From Bacillus sp. MM2020_4 (lineage in GTDB: Bacteria > Bacillota > Bacilli > Bacillales > Cytobacillaceae), in contig NZ_JAANMZ010000005.1 in assembly GCF_011250555.1 (NCBI RefSeq), positions 62,001 to 126,000 on the forward strand: a stretch of DNA of 64,000 nucleotides, given 5' to 3'. Shown here in pieces: positions 34,795-43,431 of the stretch (within the stretch, counting starts at the first letter, position 1; every line of letters starts with the position of its first letter). The notes below the pieces were generated by a model. The model was not told where the DNA came from. It worked only from the letters and a program-made list of their open reading frames with translations, and searched no databases. The position numbers and the translations under genes were made by a program.

Positions 34795-35487
34795 ATGGAT
34801 AATTTATTCGGAAAAATAACGACCATTGAGGCCGTCATGGAATTTTTTCACGACGGCATGACTGTCATGTTTGGCGGCTTTGGTGGAGTCGGTTCCCCCC
34901 CGACATTGATTGATGGAATTTTGGAGAAAGGCGTCCGGAATCTTATTCTGATTGGAAATGATACAGGTTTTCCACACATTGGCATCGGGAAAATCGTCAG
35001 CCGGGGATTTGCTAAAAAAGTGATTGCTTCACATATTGGCTCCAACCCGATTGCTGGACAGCTTATGCACGATGGAAAGCTAGAAGTAGAGTTTTCACCG
35101 CAGGGTATTTTAGCTGAAAGAATCCGTGCAGGAGGTGTCGGACTGCCAGCCATTTTATCTGATATCGGCATAGATAATGAACTCGTTTCGAAAGATAAAC
35201 CCCGTTTTACAATCGATGGGAAAAATTATCTGGTTGAAACGGCCTTAACAGCTGCTGTTTCGATTATTTATGCGAAAAAGGCAGACGAGTATGGCAATTT
35301 AATTTATGACAAAAGTGCTCGTAATACTAATCCGCTTGTGGCGATGGCCGGGGATATTACGATAGCTGAAGTAGAAGAGATTGTACCTATGGGAAGTCTT
35401 GACCCTGATGAAATCATTACTCCCGGAGTGTTTGTTGATTACCTGATTCCATCGAAGGGAGTGAATTGGAAATGGGCATGGGAGTAG
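34795..35487 (+). CDS. yodS: 3-oxoacid CoA-transferase subunit A
   Basis: This is the alpha subunit of a succinyl/acetoacetyl-type CoA-transferase, 230 residues. It starts with the ATG directly after the previous stop. Family motifs are MTVMFGGFGGVGSPPTLIDGI, GNDTGF and EFSPQGILAERIRAGGVGLPAI. It overlaps the beta-subunit gene by 16 bases. In this locus it probably activates a keto or amino acid intermediate of lysine breakdown as a CoA thioester. Confidence 0.93.
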   Translation: MDNLFGKITTIEAVMEFFHDGMTVMFGGFGGVGSPPTLIDGILEKGVRNLILIGNDTGFPHIGIGKIVSRGFAKKVIASHIGSNPIAGQLMHDGKLEVEFSPQGILAERIRAGGVGLPAILSDIGIDNELVSKDKPRFTIDGKNYLVETALTAAVSIIYAKKADEYGNLIYDKSARNTNPLVAMAGDITIAEVEEIVPMGSLDPDEIITPGVFVDYLIPSKGVNWKWAWE

Positions 35488-36137
35488 ACGTACGTAACCA
35501 AATGGCGAAAAGGGCGGCGGAAGAAATTAAAAGCAGGATGGTGGTTAACCTTGGTATAGGTATACCATCCCTTGTTCCAAACCATTTGTCAAAGGAAACT
35601 ATGGTGATGTTTCATGCTGAAAACGGAATTACAGGGATGGGGCCAAGTCCTAATAAAGGGGAAGAGGACGCGAACTTATGCAATGCCGGCGGATTTCCGG
35701 TCACACTTACAGGTGGCGGTTCTTATTGTGACAGTGCCATTTCGTTCGGAATGATTCGTCGCGGCAGGGTGGATATCACGATTTTAGGTTCGTTGCAGGT
35801 CAGTCGATATGGAGACCTCGCTAATTGGATTGTTCCTGGGAAAAAGGTACCGGGCATGGGAGGGGCAATGGAACTTGCCCAAAAAGCGAAAAAGGTGATA
35901 GTTGTGATGAATCATTGTGACAAGCATGGAAATCCCAAAATTTTACCATCCTGTACATTACCATTAACTTCGGGACGATGCGTCGATCTTATTATTACCG
36001 ATTTAGCTGTATTTGAGGTGAGCAGCGACGGCTTACTTTTGACAGAATTATTTGCACCATACAATTTAGAGAATGTAGTGAATAAAACAGGCTGTGAATT
36101 TAAACAAGCCGAAACTGTTCGCGAGATCCCGTACTAA
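35472..36137 (+). CDS. yodR: 3-oxoacid CoA-transferase subunit B
   Basis: This is the beta subunit, 221 residues from ATG 35472 (GGGAG 9 bases upstream). The catalytic Glu lies in HAENGITGMGP. Other motifs are NLGIGIPSLVPN and GGSYCDSAISFGMIRRGRVDITILGSLQVSRYGDLANW. Together with the preceding gene it forms an active heteromer. Confidence 0.93.
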   Translation: MGMGVDVRNQMAKRAAEEIKSRMVVNLGIGIPSLVPNHLSKETMVMFHAENGITGMGPSPNKGEEDANLCNAGGFPVTLTGGGSYCDSAISFGMIRRGRVDITILGSLQVSRYGDLANWIVPGKKVPGMGGAMELAQKAKKVIVVMNHCDKHGNPKILPSCTLPLTSGRCVDLIITDLAVFEVSSDGLLLTELFAPYNLENVVNKTGCEFKQAETVREIPY

Positions 36138-36169
36138 GTGTAAATCTTCCTGGAGGAGTGAATCAGTTG

Positions 36170-37441
36170 ATGAAACATGAAGACCAAATAAAGCAGTGGC
36201 TAAAAGAGAATCGTGCACGTGGAGCGAGACTGTTACAAATCCTAGTTCGTGAAAATAGCACAAGGGGAAACGAAAGCAGCACACAAGCACTTGTGATTGA
36301 AAAATGCCGCCAGCTTGGGCTTATACTGGATATTTGGGAAATAGGCGACGCTAAATTAAAAAAACATCCAGCTTATTGCTGCGACCGGAAAAGCTTCGAA
36401 GGGAATCCCAATCTTGTGGCGGTGTTAAAAGGTACGGGTGGCGGTAAATCAATTATTTTAAACGGACATATCGATGTGGTTCCAGTTGGTGACGAGTCGA
36501 GTTGGACCCATGACCCATTTAGCGGCATGATTGAGTGCGGAAAGTTATATGGTCGCGGAGCAACCGATATGAAAGGCGGAAATGTGGCACTGCTAATGGC
36601 GATCGAGTCGTTGGTCGCCAATAGAATTAAACTGAAAGGAGATGTTATTTTCCAAAGTGTCATTGAAGAGGAAAGCGGTGGAGCTGGGACGCTTGCTGCC
36701 GTTTTAAGGGGATATCATGCTGACGGAGCAATCATTCCTGAACCAACCAATATGAAACTATTCCCTAAGCAGCAGGGTTCGATGTGGTTTCGTGTCACCA
36801 TTACCGGTAAAGCCGCACATGGCGGTACAAGGTACGAAGGTGTTAGTGCTATCGAGAAATCCCTCCTTGTGATTCAGAGATTACAACAGTTAGAGAAAGA
36901 TAGAAATGAGAAAATAACAGATCCCTTTTTTGAAAAAATCCCAATCCCAATTCCAATTAATATTGGAAAGATTACAAGTGGGGAATGGCCTTCATCGGTG
37001 CCTGACACCGCCATCATTGAAGGGAGAATGGGTGTATCGCCTGAGGAAACGATTCAAGCGGCACAGCTTGAAATGGAAAGTTGCCTACGTGAAATAAGTG
37101 AGCAAGATGAATGGCTGCAGGAAAATCCTCTCAAGCTCGAATGGTTTGGTGGCAGGTGGCTGCCTGGGAGTCTTGAGAGTGACCATCCATTGATGAATGA
37201 ACTGACAAACAGCTTTATAGAAGTGAAGGGGACACCCCCTGTTGTCGAAGCAAGTCCGTGGGGCACCGATGGCGGTATACTTTCCACTGTCGGAAATACG
37301 CCCACGCCCGTTGTTGTGTTTGGGCCTGGTATAACGGAAATAGCTCATGATGCCAATGAGCATATTAATCTGGAAGATATGTTCGCGGCAAGCGAAATTA
37401 TTGCATTAACACTATTGAAATGGTGCGAGGTTGTGGAGTAG
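36170..37441 (+). CDS. yodQ: M20-family deacylase/peptidase (YodQ-like)
   Basis: This zinc hydrolase belongs to the ArgE/DapE/ACY1 family, about 423 residues. The metal motifs are GHIDVVPVGD, GRGATDMKGG and EEESGGAGT, and a dimerisation-domain segment AAHGGTRYEGVSAIEKS follows. The start is uncertain: ATG 36170, TTG 36167 and GTG 36158 all follow GGAGGAG. By context it removes the acetyl group from a beta-lysine intermediate. A terminator-like hairpin lies 50 bases downstream. Confidence 0.88.
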   Translation: MKHEDQIKQWLKENRARGARLLQILVRENSTRGNESSTQALVIEKCRQLGLILDIWEIGDAKLKKHPAYCCDRKSFEGNPNLVAVLKGTGGGKSIILNGHIDVVPVGDESSWTHDPFSGMIECGKLYGRGATDMKGGNVALLMAIESLVANRIKLKGDVIFQSVIEEESGGAGTLAAVLRGYHADGAIIPEPTNMKLFPKQQGSMWFRVTITGKAAHGGTRYEGVSAIEKSLLVIQRLQQLEKDRNEKITDPFFEKIPIPIPINIGKITSGEWPSSVPDTAIIEGRMGVSPEETIQAAQLEMESCLREISEQDEWLQENPLKLEWFGGRWLPGSLESDHPLMNELTNSFIEVKGTPPVVEASPWGTDGGILSTVGNTPTPVVVFGPGITEIAHDANEHINLEDMFAASEIIALTLLKWCEVVE

Positions 37442-37469
37442 GGGTTCACCATTTTTTACAATTACTTGA

Positions 37470-37526
37470 TATAATAGATTTGAACATATGGAAATGTCTG
37501 GCTTAATTTCAAGGCCAGACATTTTT
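37470..37526 (+). promoter_or_regulatory. extended -10 promoter followed by hairpin in the yodP leader
   Basis: TGATATAAT (-10 at 37470-37475) is an extended -10. AAATGTCTGGC (37492-37502) pairs with GCCAGACATTT (514-524 of the same kilobase), followed by T. The hairpin can end yodTSRQ transcripts and would also sit in the leader of any transcript started at this promoter. Confidence 0.5.
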
Positions 37527-37566
37527 CAAATAACTGTTTCCGGAAATAAGGTAAGGAGTGACCAAA

Positions 37567-38421
37567 ATGAATCTAACCGCGTCCACCATTTATCTGGAGG
37601 AAGAAAGCTATTTCCTTGAGGTGTATCTTGACCCTTTTAATAAACGAATTCGCGTAGATGATTATCGCGGGAATACAAGATTACTTCTTGAAAAAGCAGA
37701 GGAGCTCGCACAGCAGTATCAGGCAGAAAAATTAATCATAAAGGCACGCAGCGAAGATTTTTTACTTTTTTTCGAAAAGGGCCTTCAGCCGGAAGCGGTG
37801 ATTGAACGTTATTTTCTAGGCTCAGATGCCCACTTTTTCTCTAAATTCTATACACCGGAGCGGAAGCGGAATGATCATTGGATCACCGAGGACGGGATGA
37901 TTCATAGTATTTATCAATTAGACACTTCTGTGGAAAAAACATACCCGCCAAAGGAATATGAATTAAAAAAGGCAGATGAGAGCTGTGCGGAAGAACTTTC
38001 AACACTCTATAAACAAGTATTTCAAATCTATCCAACCCCCTTGCATGATCCGGAATATGTAAAAAAGACAATACAAGAGGGAACCATTTATTACGTCTTT
38101 TATTATCAGGGGAAAATTGTCAGTGCTGCTTCCGCCGAAATCAATTCCTTTTATAAAAATGCCGAATTAACAGATTGTGCCACAGTAACGGAACACAGGA
38201 AATATGGGCTTATGAAGATTATTCTGCAGGAGCTTGAACGTGAATTGAAACGAAATGGAATTTTTTGTGCCTATTCAATTGCAAGGTCGCTATCCTTCGG
38301 GATGAATGCTGTTTTATTTCAACTAGGCTATTCGTACCGGGGAAGGTTCGTTAATAATTGCTATATTTATGATAAGCTTGAAAACATGAATATGTGGGTG
38401 AAAAATCTGGCAAACTGCTAG
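37567..38421 (+). CDS. ablB: beta-lysine N-acetyltransferase (AblB/YodP-like)
   Basis: This GNAT-type enzyme acetylates beta-lysine at the epsilon amino group. The ATG at 37567, with AAGGAG 8 bases before it, gives 284 residues. The C-terminal half carries the GNAT core (AELTDCATVTEHRKYGLMKIILQELERELKRNG) and the N-terminal half a family-specific domain. In archaea and bacteria ablA-ablB make N-acetyl-beta-lysine, an osmolyte. Here the catabolic neighbours suggest it is an intermediate. Confidence 0.88.
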   Translation: MNLTASTIYLEEESYFLEVYLDPFNKRIRVDDYRGNTRLLLEKAEELAQQYQAEKLIIKARSEDFLLFFEKGLQPEAVIERYFLGSDAHFFSKFYTPERKRNDHWITEDGMIHSIYQLDTSVEKTYPPKEYELKKADESCAEELSTLYKQVFQIYPTPLHDPEYVKKTIQEGTIYYVFYYQGKIVSAASAEINSFYKNAELTDCATVTEHRKYGLMKIILQELERELKRNGIFCAYSIARSLSFGMNAVLFQLGYSYRGRFVNNCYIYDKLENMNMWVKNLANC

Positions 38422-38447
38422 AAAATCGGCTTAAGAAGCCGATTTTT
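38422..38447 (+). terminator. terminator after the acetyltransferase gene
   Basis: AAAATCGGCTT pairs with AAGCCGATTTTT over a 3-base loop. Confidence 0.85.
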
Positions 38448-38486
38448 CGGCACCATACAATACCTCCAGAAGGGCAGGTGAATGAA

Positions 38487-39884
38487 ATGGTTCAATTAAC
38501 GGCACTAACACAAGAAGTTCTGACAGCCATTCTTAAAAGCATTGATGAAGGCATCCATGTGGTCAATATAGAGGGAAAAACTATCTTTTATAATGAAGTC
38601 GCCGCAAAGCATGATGGCATGGATGTCAAGGAAGTCCAGGGGAAGCATTTAATTGACGCATTCCCCTCCCTGACAGAAGAGTCCAGTACACTTTTAAAGG
38701 TAATTAAAACAGGAAAGCCAATTTACAATCAAACACAGGTCTATCTGAATTTACATGGGACTAGAATTGACACCATTAATACGACACTGCCAATCTTTCT
38801 GGGCGAAGATATTATTGGAGCAGTTGAAATTGCGAAAGACTATTCGCGAATGAAGCTGTTGGCAGAAAGGTTATTGGATTTACAAAAAGGCGTCAATAAG
38901 AGCAGAAAGAAAAGGACATCAAAGCAAGTAAACTATACATTAAACGATTTAATGACGGTAACTCCTGAATTTAGCAGCTTGATAAACGAAGCTAGGAAGC
39001 TGGCAAAATCGGATTCTCCAATTCTGGTTTATGGCGAATCCGGAACGGGGAAGGAATTATTTGTCCAAGGAATTCATCATGAATCACTCCGCTCGAGTGG
39101 TGCCTTTATTGCTCAAAACTGTGCCGCCATCCCGGAAACCTTACTGGAAAGTATCCTTTTTGGAACCGCTAAAGGGAGCTATACAGGGGCAATTGAGCGC
39201 AAAGGGCTATTTGAACTTGCCGATGGTGGTACCCTGTTTCTTGATGAATTACATACTATGCCAATCGAACTGCAGGCGAAGCTATTACGGGTATTGGAGG
39301 ATGGAATGGTGCGAAGGGTCGGCAGCTCGCAAAATATTTCCGTTGATGTCCGTGTGATCGCGGCCATGAATGTACACCCAAGCATGGCACTTAAGGAACA
39401 GAAACTGCGCTCCGACCTTTATTATCGCTTAAATGTATTTACTTTCTCCCTCCTCTCATTAAGGGAACGGCAAGAAGATATATTGTATTTAACGAATAAG
39501 TTTATTCACGAGCTTAATATAAAACTAAAAAAAGATATTCAAGGTTTGGAAAAGAAGCTTGAACATTTCTTCGTTAGCTATCAATGGCCGGGAAATGTCA
39601 GGGAACTTAAACATACGGTGGAATATATGATGAATGTTTGTGAGGTACGAAAACTAAGATTTGAGGATTTGCCGATCCTGTTACGGCAGCAACTGGTCCA
39701 ATCTCAAGGAAAGAATCCACCACAACCAGAAGGCTTATCATTAAGAAAAAATCTCGAAGCTGTAGAGAAGATGTTGATTACTGATGCGCTGGAACAAAGC
39801 GATGGGAATATAAACCAAGCAGCAAAGCTTTTAGAAATTCCAAGGCAGACATTACAATATAAAATAAAAAAAATGAAGGAATGA
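38487..39884 (+). CDS. sigma-54-dependent transcriptional activator (PAS, AAA+, HTH)
   Basis: This activator has 465 residues from ATG 38487 (AGGTG 6 bases upstream). A PAS domain (about residues 12-125) is followed by an AAA+ module with Walker A GESGTGKE (183-190), the sigma-54 contact loop GSYTGA (230-235, a variant of GAFTGA) and Walker B GGTLFLDEL. A Fis-type HTH closes the protein (NINQAAKLLEIPRQTLQYKI). It resembles RocR. It sits just upstream of a -24/-12 promoter, so it almost certainly controls kamA-yokU. The PAS domain may sense lysine or a product. Confidence 0.93.
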   Translation: MVQLTALTQEVLTAILKSIDEGIHVVNIEGKTIFYNEVAAKHDGMDVKEVQGKHLIDAFPSLTEESSTLLKVIKTGKPIYNQTQVYLNLHGTRIDTINTTLPIFLGEDIIGAVEIAKDYSRMKLLAERLLDLQKGVNKSRKKRTSKQVNYTLNDLMTVTPEFSSLINEARKLAKSDSPILVYGESGTGKELFVQGIHHESLRSSGAFIAQNCAAIPETLLESILFGTAKGSYTGAIERKGLFELADGGTLFLDELHTMPIELQAKLLRVLEDGMVRRVGSSQNISVDVRVIAAMNVHPSMALKEQKLRSDLYYRLNVFTFSLLSLRERQEDILYLTNKFIHELNIKLKKDIQGLEKKLEHFFVSYQWPGNVRELKHTVEYMMNVCEVRKLRFEDLPILLRQQLVQSQGKNPPQPEGLSLRKNLEAVEKMLITDALEQSDGNINQAAKLLEIPRQTLQYKIKKMKE

Positions 39885-39910
39885 GCCGCCGAGTTTTCGG
39901 CGCTTTTTTT
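39885..39910 (+). terminator. terminator after the activator gene
   Basis: GCCGCCGA pairs with TCGGCGC over a short loop, followed by seven T. Confidence 0.8.
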
Positions 39911-39974
39911 ATGGGACTCTTTAGTAATAATTTGATTTTTTTGCCAATTCCCATTCTAAAGCCCTTTCGAGTAA

Positions 39975-39992
39975 TTGGCATGAATCTTGCAT
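39975..39992 (+). promoter_or_regulatory. sigma-54 (-24/-12) promoter of kamA-yokU
   Basis: TTGGCATGAATCTTGCAT matches the sigma-54 consensus TGGCACG-N4-TTGCW closely, with GG and GC 12 bases apart. It lies 37 bases before the kamA start. An inverted repeat TGCCAATT (39942-39949) / AATTGGCA (39973-39980) overlaps the -24 element. Confidence 0.85.
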
Positions 39993-40028
39993 GATAGCTA
40001 TATAAAGCGAGATTAGGGGGAATAGATC

Positions 40029-41480
40029 ATGAAACATTTTTTATATAAACCGAAAAGACATTGGCAGGATATAGAGCTTTGGAAAGATGTGAGCGAAGAA
40101 CAGTGGAATGATTGGCTCTGGCAATTAACCAATACGATCCGCACTTTAGATGATCTGAAAAAGGTAATTAACTTAACTCCTGATGAAGAAGAGGGGGTAA
40201 GGATTTCAACGAAAACCATTCCCTTAAATATTACTCCATATTATGCTTCCTTGATGAGTCCTGACGATTCAAGGTGTCCAATCAGGATGCAGTCTGTTCC
40301 GATTTCGAAGGAAATTTATAAAACGAAATATGACCTGGAAGATCCCTTGTATGAGGATGAGGATTCTCCAGTTCCAGGGCTGACGCACCGCTATCCTGAC
40401 CGTGTCCTCTTTCTTGTAACTAATCAGTGTTCCATGTATTGCCGCTATTGCACACGAAGACGCTTTTCCGGGCAGATTGGGATGGGGGTGCCGAAGAAAC
40501 AGCTGGATGCTGCCATTTCCTATATTAGGCAGACACCACAAGTTCGCGATGTGCTAATTTCTGGCGGTGATGGGCTATTAATCAATGATAATATTTTAGA
40601 ATATATACTGAAGAATTTACGTGAAATTGATCATGTGGAAATTATTCGGATAGGAACGAGGGCACCAGTTGTCTTTCCACAGAGAATTACCGAAAACCTC
40701 TGTAATATTTTAAAAAAATACCATCCTATATGGTTAAATACTCATTTTAATACCTCTATCGAAATTACCGAGGATTCAAAAAGGGCATGTGAGATGCTTG
40801 CAAACGCAGGCGTTCCGGTCGGGAACCAATCGGTTATCCTGGCAGGGATTAATGACAGCGTCCCGATTATGAAAAGGCTGATGCATGATCTTGTCAAAAT
40901 TCGTGTCCGCCCCTACTACATTTATCAATGTGACCTGTCAGAAGGAATTGGTCATTTCCGGGCACCTGTATCGAAAGGCCTGGAAATTATTGAGGGACTC
41001 CGTGGACATACAAGCGGATATGCTGTTCCGACCTTTGTGGTTGATGCCCCTGGAGGCGGCGGGAAAATTGCTCTGCAACCCAATTATTTAATTTCCCAAA
41101 GTCCGGAAAAAGTCGTTCTCCGTAATTTTGAAGGAGTTATCACTTCTTATCCGGAACCTGAAAACTATGTGGCAGGCAGAGCAGAAGGGTATTTTCAGGA
41201 AATTTATCCGGAAATGGAAGAGAAACGGTCGCTGGCCGGTATTGCCGGAATTATGAACGATCAACATTTTAATCTCGTTCCGGAAGGCCTGATAAGATTG
41301 AATCGCCGTCAGAATTACAATCAAGATCCTTTGCACACCTCGTTAAAGGATAAACGAAGTAAGCGGGATGAATTAAAGGAAAAGAAATTTAAAGCCTTGA
41401 CTGAGAAGGATAAGGGTGTGCAAGAAATGAATACTGCCGGGCCGGTATCGGAAAAGGGGGTTAGGAAGGATGAAAATTGA
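40029..41480 (+). CDS. kamA: lysine 2,3-aminomutase
   Basis: This radical SAM, PLP-dependent enzyme interconverts L-lysine and beta-lysine. The 483 residues carry CSMYCRYC with Cys134, Cys138 and Cys141 binding the [4Fe-4S] cluster. The PLP Lys346 lies in APGGGGK. An RIGTRAPVVFPQR segment is typical. A charged, non-conserved C-terminal tail of about 50 residues follows the core. AGGGGG precedes the start and the sigma-54 promoter lies just before. It overlaps yokU by 11 bases. Confidence 0.95.
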   Translation: MKHFLYKPKRHWQDIELWKDVSEEQWNDWLWQLTNTIRTLDDLKKVINLTPDEEEGVRISTKTIPLNITPYYASLMSPDDSRCPIRMQSVPISKEIYKTKYDLEDPLYEDEDSPVPGLTHRYPDRVLFLVTNQCSMYCRYCTRRRFSGQIGMGVPKKQLDAAISYIRQTPQVRDVLISGGDGLLINDNILEYILKNLREIDHVEIIRIGTRAPVVFPQRITENLCNILKKYHPIWLNTHFNTSIEITEDSKRACEMLANAGVPVGNQSVILAGINDSVPIMKRLMHDLVKIRVRPYYIYQCDLSEGIGHFRAPVSKGLEIIEGLRGHTSGYAVPTFVVDAPGGGGKIALQPNYLISQSPEKVVLRNFEGVITSYPEPENYVAGRAEGYFQEIYPEMEEKRSLAGIAGIMNDQHFNLVPEGLIRLNRRQNYNQDPLHTSLKDKRSKRDELKEKKFKALTEKDKGVQEMNTAGPVSEKGVRKDEN

Positions 41481-41754
41481 ATGTGAATGGTGCAACAGTA
41501 CTGGTGTAGAGCAAACCACGAACTCTGTTTTCTGGGAATTACCGGACGGATCGAGAGCGATAGAAATTGCCGAAACTCCCACATATCACTGTTCTGACTG
41601 CGATATGATTTATCAGAGCGAAGTCATTGTCAAAGAGATTGAGAACCATTTGTATTTAATTGATTGTAAGCAAATTGGAAAAGTGATTACCTTTGAGGAA
41701 TTAATGAAAATCCGAAGATTATTGAAAAAGAATTATTTTGATTTTTCAAACTAA
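41470..41754 (+). CDS. yokU: YokU-family zinc-finger protein
   Basis: This 94-residue protein has two CxxC pairs (CEWC at residue 5-8, CSDC near 41-44), resembling the N-terminal zinc domain of MqsA-type antitoxins, but no DNA-binding HTH is seen. In B. subtilis the homologue also follows kamA. Function unknown; coupling to kamA suggests a helper role. Confidence 0.85.
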   Translation: MKIECEWCNSTGVEQTTNSVFWELPDGSRAIEIAETPTYHCSDCDMIYQSEVIVKEIENHLYLIDCKQIGKVITFEELMKIRRLLKKNYFDFSN

Positions 41755-41758
41755 TGTT

Positions 41759-41786
41759 AGCAGCCCCGAAATTTGGGCTGCTTTTT
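41759..41786 (+). terminator. terminator after yokU
   Basis: AGCAGCCC pairs with GGGCTGCT, followed by TTTTT. Confidence 0.85.
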
Positions 41787-41795
41787 CCCGCATTA

Positions 41796-41922
41796 ACGGG
41801 CAGTAAGACCCCCAATTCAAGACTTTGAGTTATAAAAAGGATATGTGGGGGATCCACTGCCCGTAAAAGCCCGATTGGTTCAACTAACAATCATTGGTGG
41901 TTGGAAGAACCCCCAATGATTG
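41796..41922. repeat. two-hairpin intergenic element (candidate repeat or structured RNA)
   Basis: Hairpin 1: ACGGGCAGT-aaga-CCCCCA (41796-41814) pairs with TGGGGG-atcc-ACTGCCCGT (41846-41864), symmetric with a 4-by-4 internal loop. Hairpin 2: CAATCATTGGTGG (41888-41900) pairs with CCCCCAATGATTG (41910-41922) with one mismatch. There is no ORF in it and the yokU terminator lies before it. It looks like a dispersed Bacillus intergenic element; copy number cannot be judged from one window. Confidence 0.6.
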
Positions 41923-42021
41923 AAGTTTCACTTTATCCAGTATTGCACATAGACGATGGCGTCTGAATCCGTTATAGTATTTCTTATAAAAACTGATTCC
42001 TGTAAAGAAGGTCATTTATAG

Positions 42022-42243
42022 ATGAGAAAATCATTTTATCATTTTTTATTGAAATTTAGACATCCGGCGCCAAAGGATGCGATTAGTAGGTTTGCTAACG
42101 ATGCTTATTTGGATCATGCTTTTCCAAAAACGGCAGAAGATTACCATGAACTGAGTTCCTATTTGGAGCTAAATGGCGCCTATTTAGAATCTATGACTGT
42201 GTTTGATGAAACCTGGCAGCAATATATCGCCTCAGAAAGTTAA
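42022..42243 (+). CDS. yozE: YozE-family (UPF0346) protein
   Basis: This 73-residue soluble protein matches the small all-helical YozE family (MRKSFYHFLLKFRHP, FANDAYLDHAFPK, YLELNGAYLESMTVFDETWQQY). The same gene lies near yokU and kamA in B. subtilis. Function unknown. Confidence 0.88.
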   Translation: MRKSFYHFLLKFRHPAPKDAISRFANDAYLDHAFPKTAEDYHELSSYLELNGAYLESMTVFDETWQQYIASES

Positions 42244-42376
42244 TTATGAAAGAATGGAATCGTCTCGTAATGGGAGGCGATTTTTTCATTTTTTAATTCA
42301 CGTTAGCGATATTGAGTACCACGCATATACTGTTGTATATACTATTAGACTAATCCAATTGAGGGGATGGGAGGAC

Positions 42377-43075
42377 ATGGCAAAAAGGAAAAAATCGAAG
42401 TATCAGATTGGTGATACGGTCGTGATTACAATGTATGGTACCGTCGGTAAGGTCACGGATGTAAAATGGCTGGAAGGAAAATATGTGTATGAAGTAAACA
42501 AGAGTGAAGGCCTATATATTGAAGAAGCCTTACAATTACTTTCAGAATATGATGGCAGCATTATGGAGCAAGAACAGATTGATATTGAATACAAGTTCTT
42601 TTTCGGAGATTTAGTTCAAGTAAGTGGGTATGGAGCTGACTTATTTAAAGTTGTTGGTTTTCGGACTGAAATTTGGCGCTATAAAGAGGATGCCTGGGAA
42701 GATGTCATTTACGAACTTTCAAGGGTTAGTGATGGGGAATGGCTTGAAGCGGGTGAGGAGGAATTAACGCTTGTTGCCGATGCGGAGAATGCCGACACCT
42801 TTATTCAAAAGCTAGGACTTCTATACTTAGTCAACAAAAATGAAAAGACAGAAAAAAATCCAAAATTATTGCAGAACATGATCAGAAAAGCAGAAGTAGA
42901 AGAAATCGAACGGAAAAAGGAAAAAAAGGAATTAATCGATAACTTATTAGACATATATAATGATTATCGAATTTTATATGATATGTTTCAGGATCAAGAA
43001 TATTATCAGGTCATGCGCGTGATTCTTAGAAAATTAGAAGGTCTAGCAAGCAACGATGGCAAAAGCCATGTTTAG
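42377..43075 (+). CDS. yodN: YodN-like conserved protein
   Basis: The ATG at 42377, behind GGGAGG, gives 232 residues. The open frame extends upstream but without a start signal. The protein has repeated short beta-rich (SH3/KOW-like) segments at its start (YQIGDTVVITMYGTVGKVTDVKWLEGKYVYEV; FFGDLVQVSGYGADLFKVVGF) and a charged coiled-coil-like C-terminus. It keeps the B. subtilis yozE-yodN order. Function unknown. Confidence 0.8.
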   Translation: MAKRKKSKYQIGDTVVITMYGTVGKVTDVKWLEGKYVYEVNKSEGLYIEEALQLLSEYDGSIMEQEQIDIEYKFFFGDLVQVSGYGADLFKVVGFRTEIWRYKEDAWEDVIYELSRVSDGEWLEAGEEELTLVADAENADTFIQKLGLLYLVNKNEKTEKNPKLLQNMIRKAEVEEIERKKEKKELIDNLLDIYNDYRILYDMFQDQEYYQVMRVILRKLEGLASNDGKSHV

Positions 43076-43078
43076 CTA

Positions 43079-43243
43079 TCAGCTTGATATGACAAATAAT
43101 AAATAGATAATAAACGGTATTGCGGCCCATTTAATCAAAAAAAACATGGAATTCGTTATCTGCTCCATGATTTTGACGGTGCGGCCATCCTCACAGTTAA
43201 CATCATTAATAAACGCCTCTAACTTTAATTGCAAGTTCGACAT
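43079..43243 (-). CDS. 54-residue single-span membrane protein
   Basis: This short minus-strand frame starts at 43243 with GAGGTGATC just before the ATG. It encodes a soluble acidic N-terminal part (MSNLQLKLEAFINDVNCEDG) followed by one membrane helix (FFLIKWAAIPFIIYLLFVI) ending in SS. The ribosome site and the protein-like composition support it. It lies between yodN and yozD on the opposite strand. I do not recognise it. Confidence 0.65.
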   Translation of the reverse strand: MSNLQLKLEAFINDVNCEDGRTVKIMEQITNSMFFLIKWAAIPFIIYLLFVISS

Positions 43244-43431
43244 TTGATCACCTCAAAGTGTTTTTTTACATCCTATGCTTGTCCAATCCAAATAAGACAT
43301 GTTTCTTTTTTATTTATATTATTCCCCTGATGTGGATATGTAGGGGTTAAACCAAGTGGCAAATGGAAATCAAAGTAAATAGCATGAAAAGGCCATGTAC
43401 ATCATACATTCTCTAAAAAGGGGGCGATGCT

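Noticed and set aside
34848..35171. Long minus-strand frame opposite the CoA-transferase alpha gene
   Set aside because: It is a shadow of the well-supported plus-strand gene; no ribosome site and a Pro/Ser-rich, non-protein-like translation.
41796..41922. Bacillaceae-1 RNA motif
   Set aside because: That motif has two hairpins with RUCCU in the loops; the loops here do not contain it.
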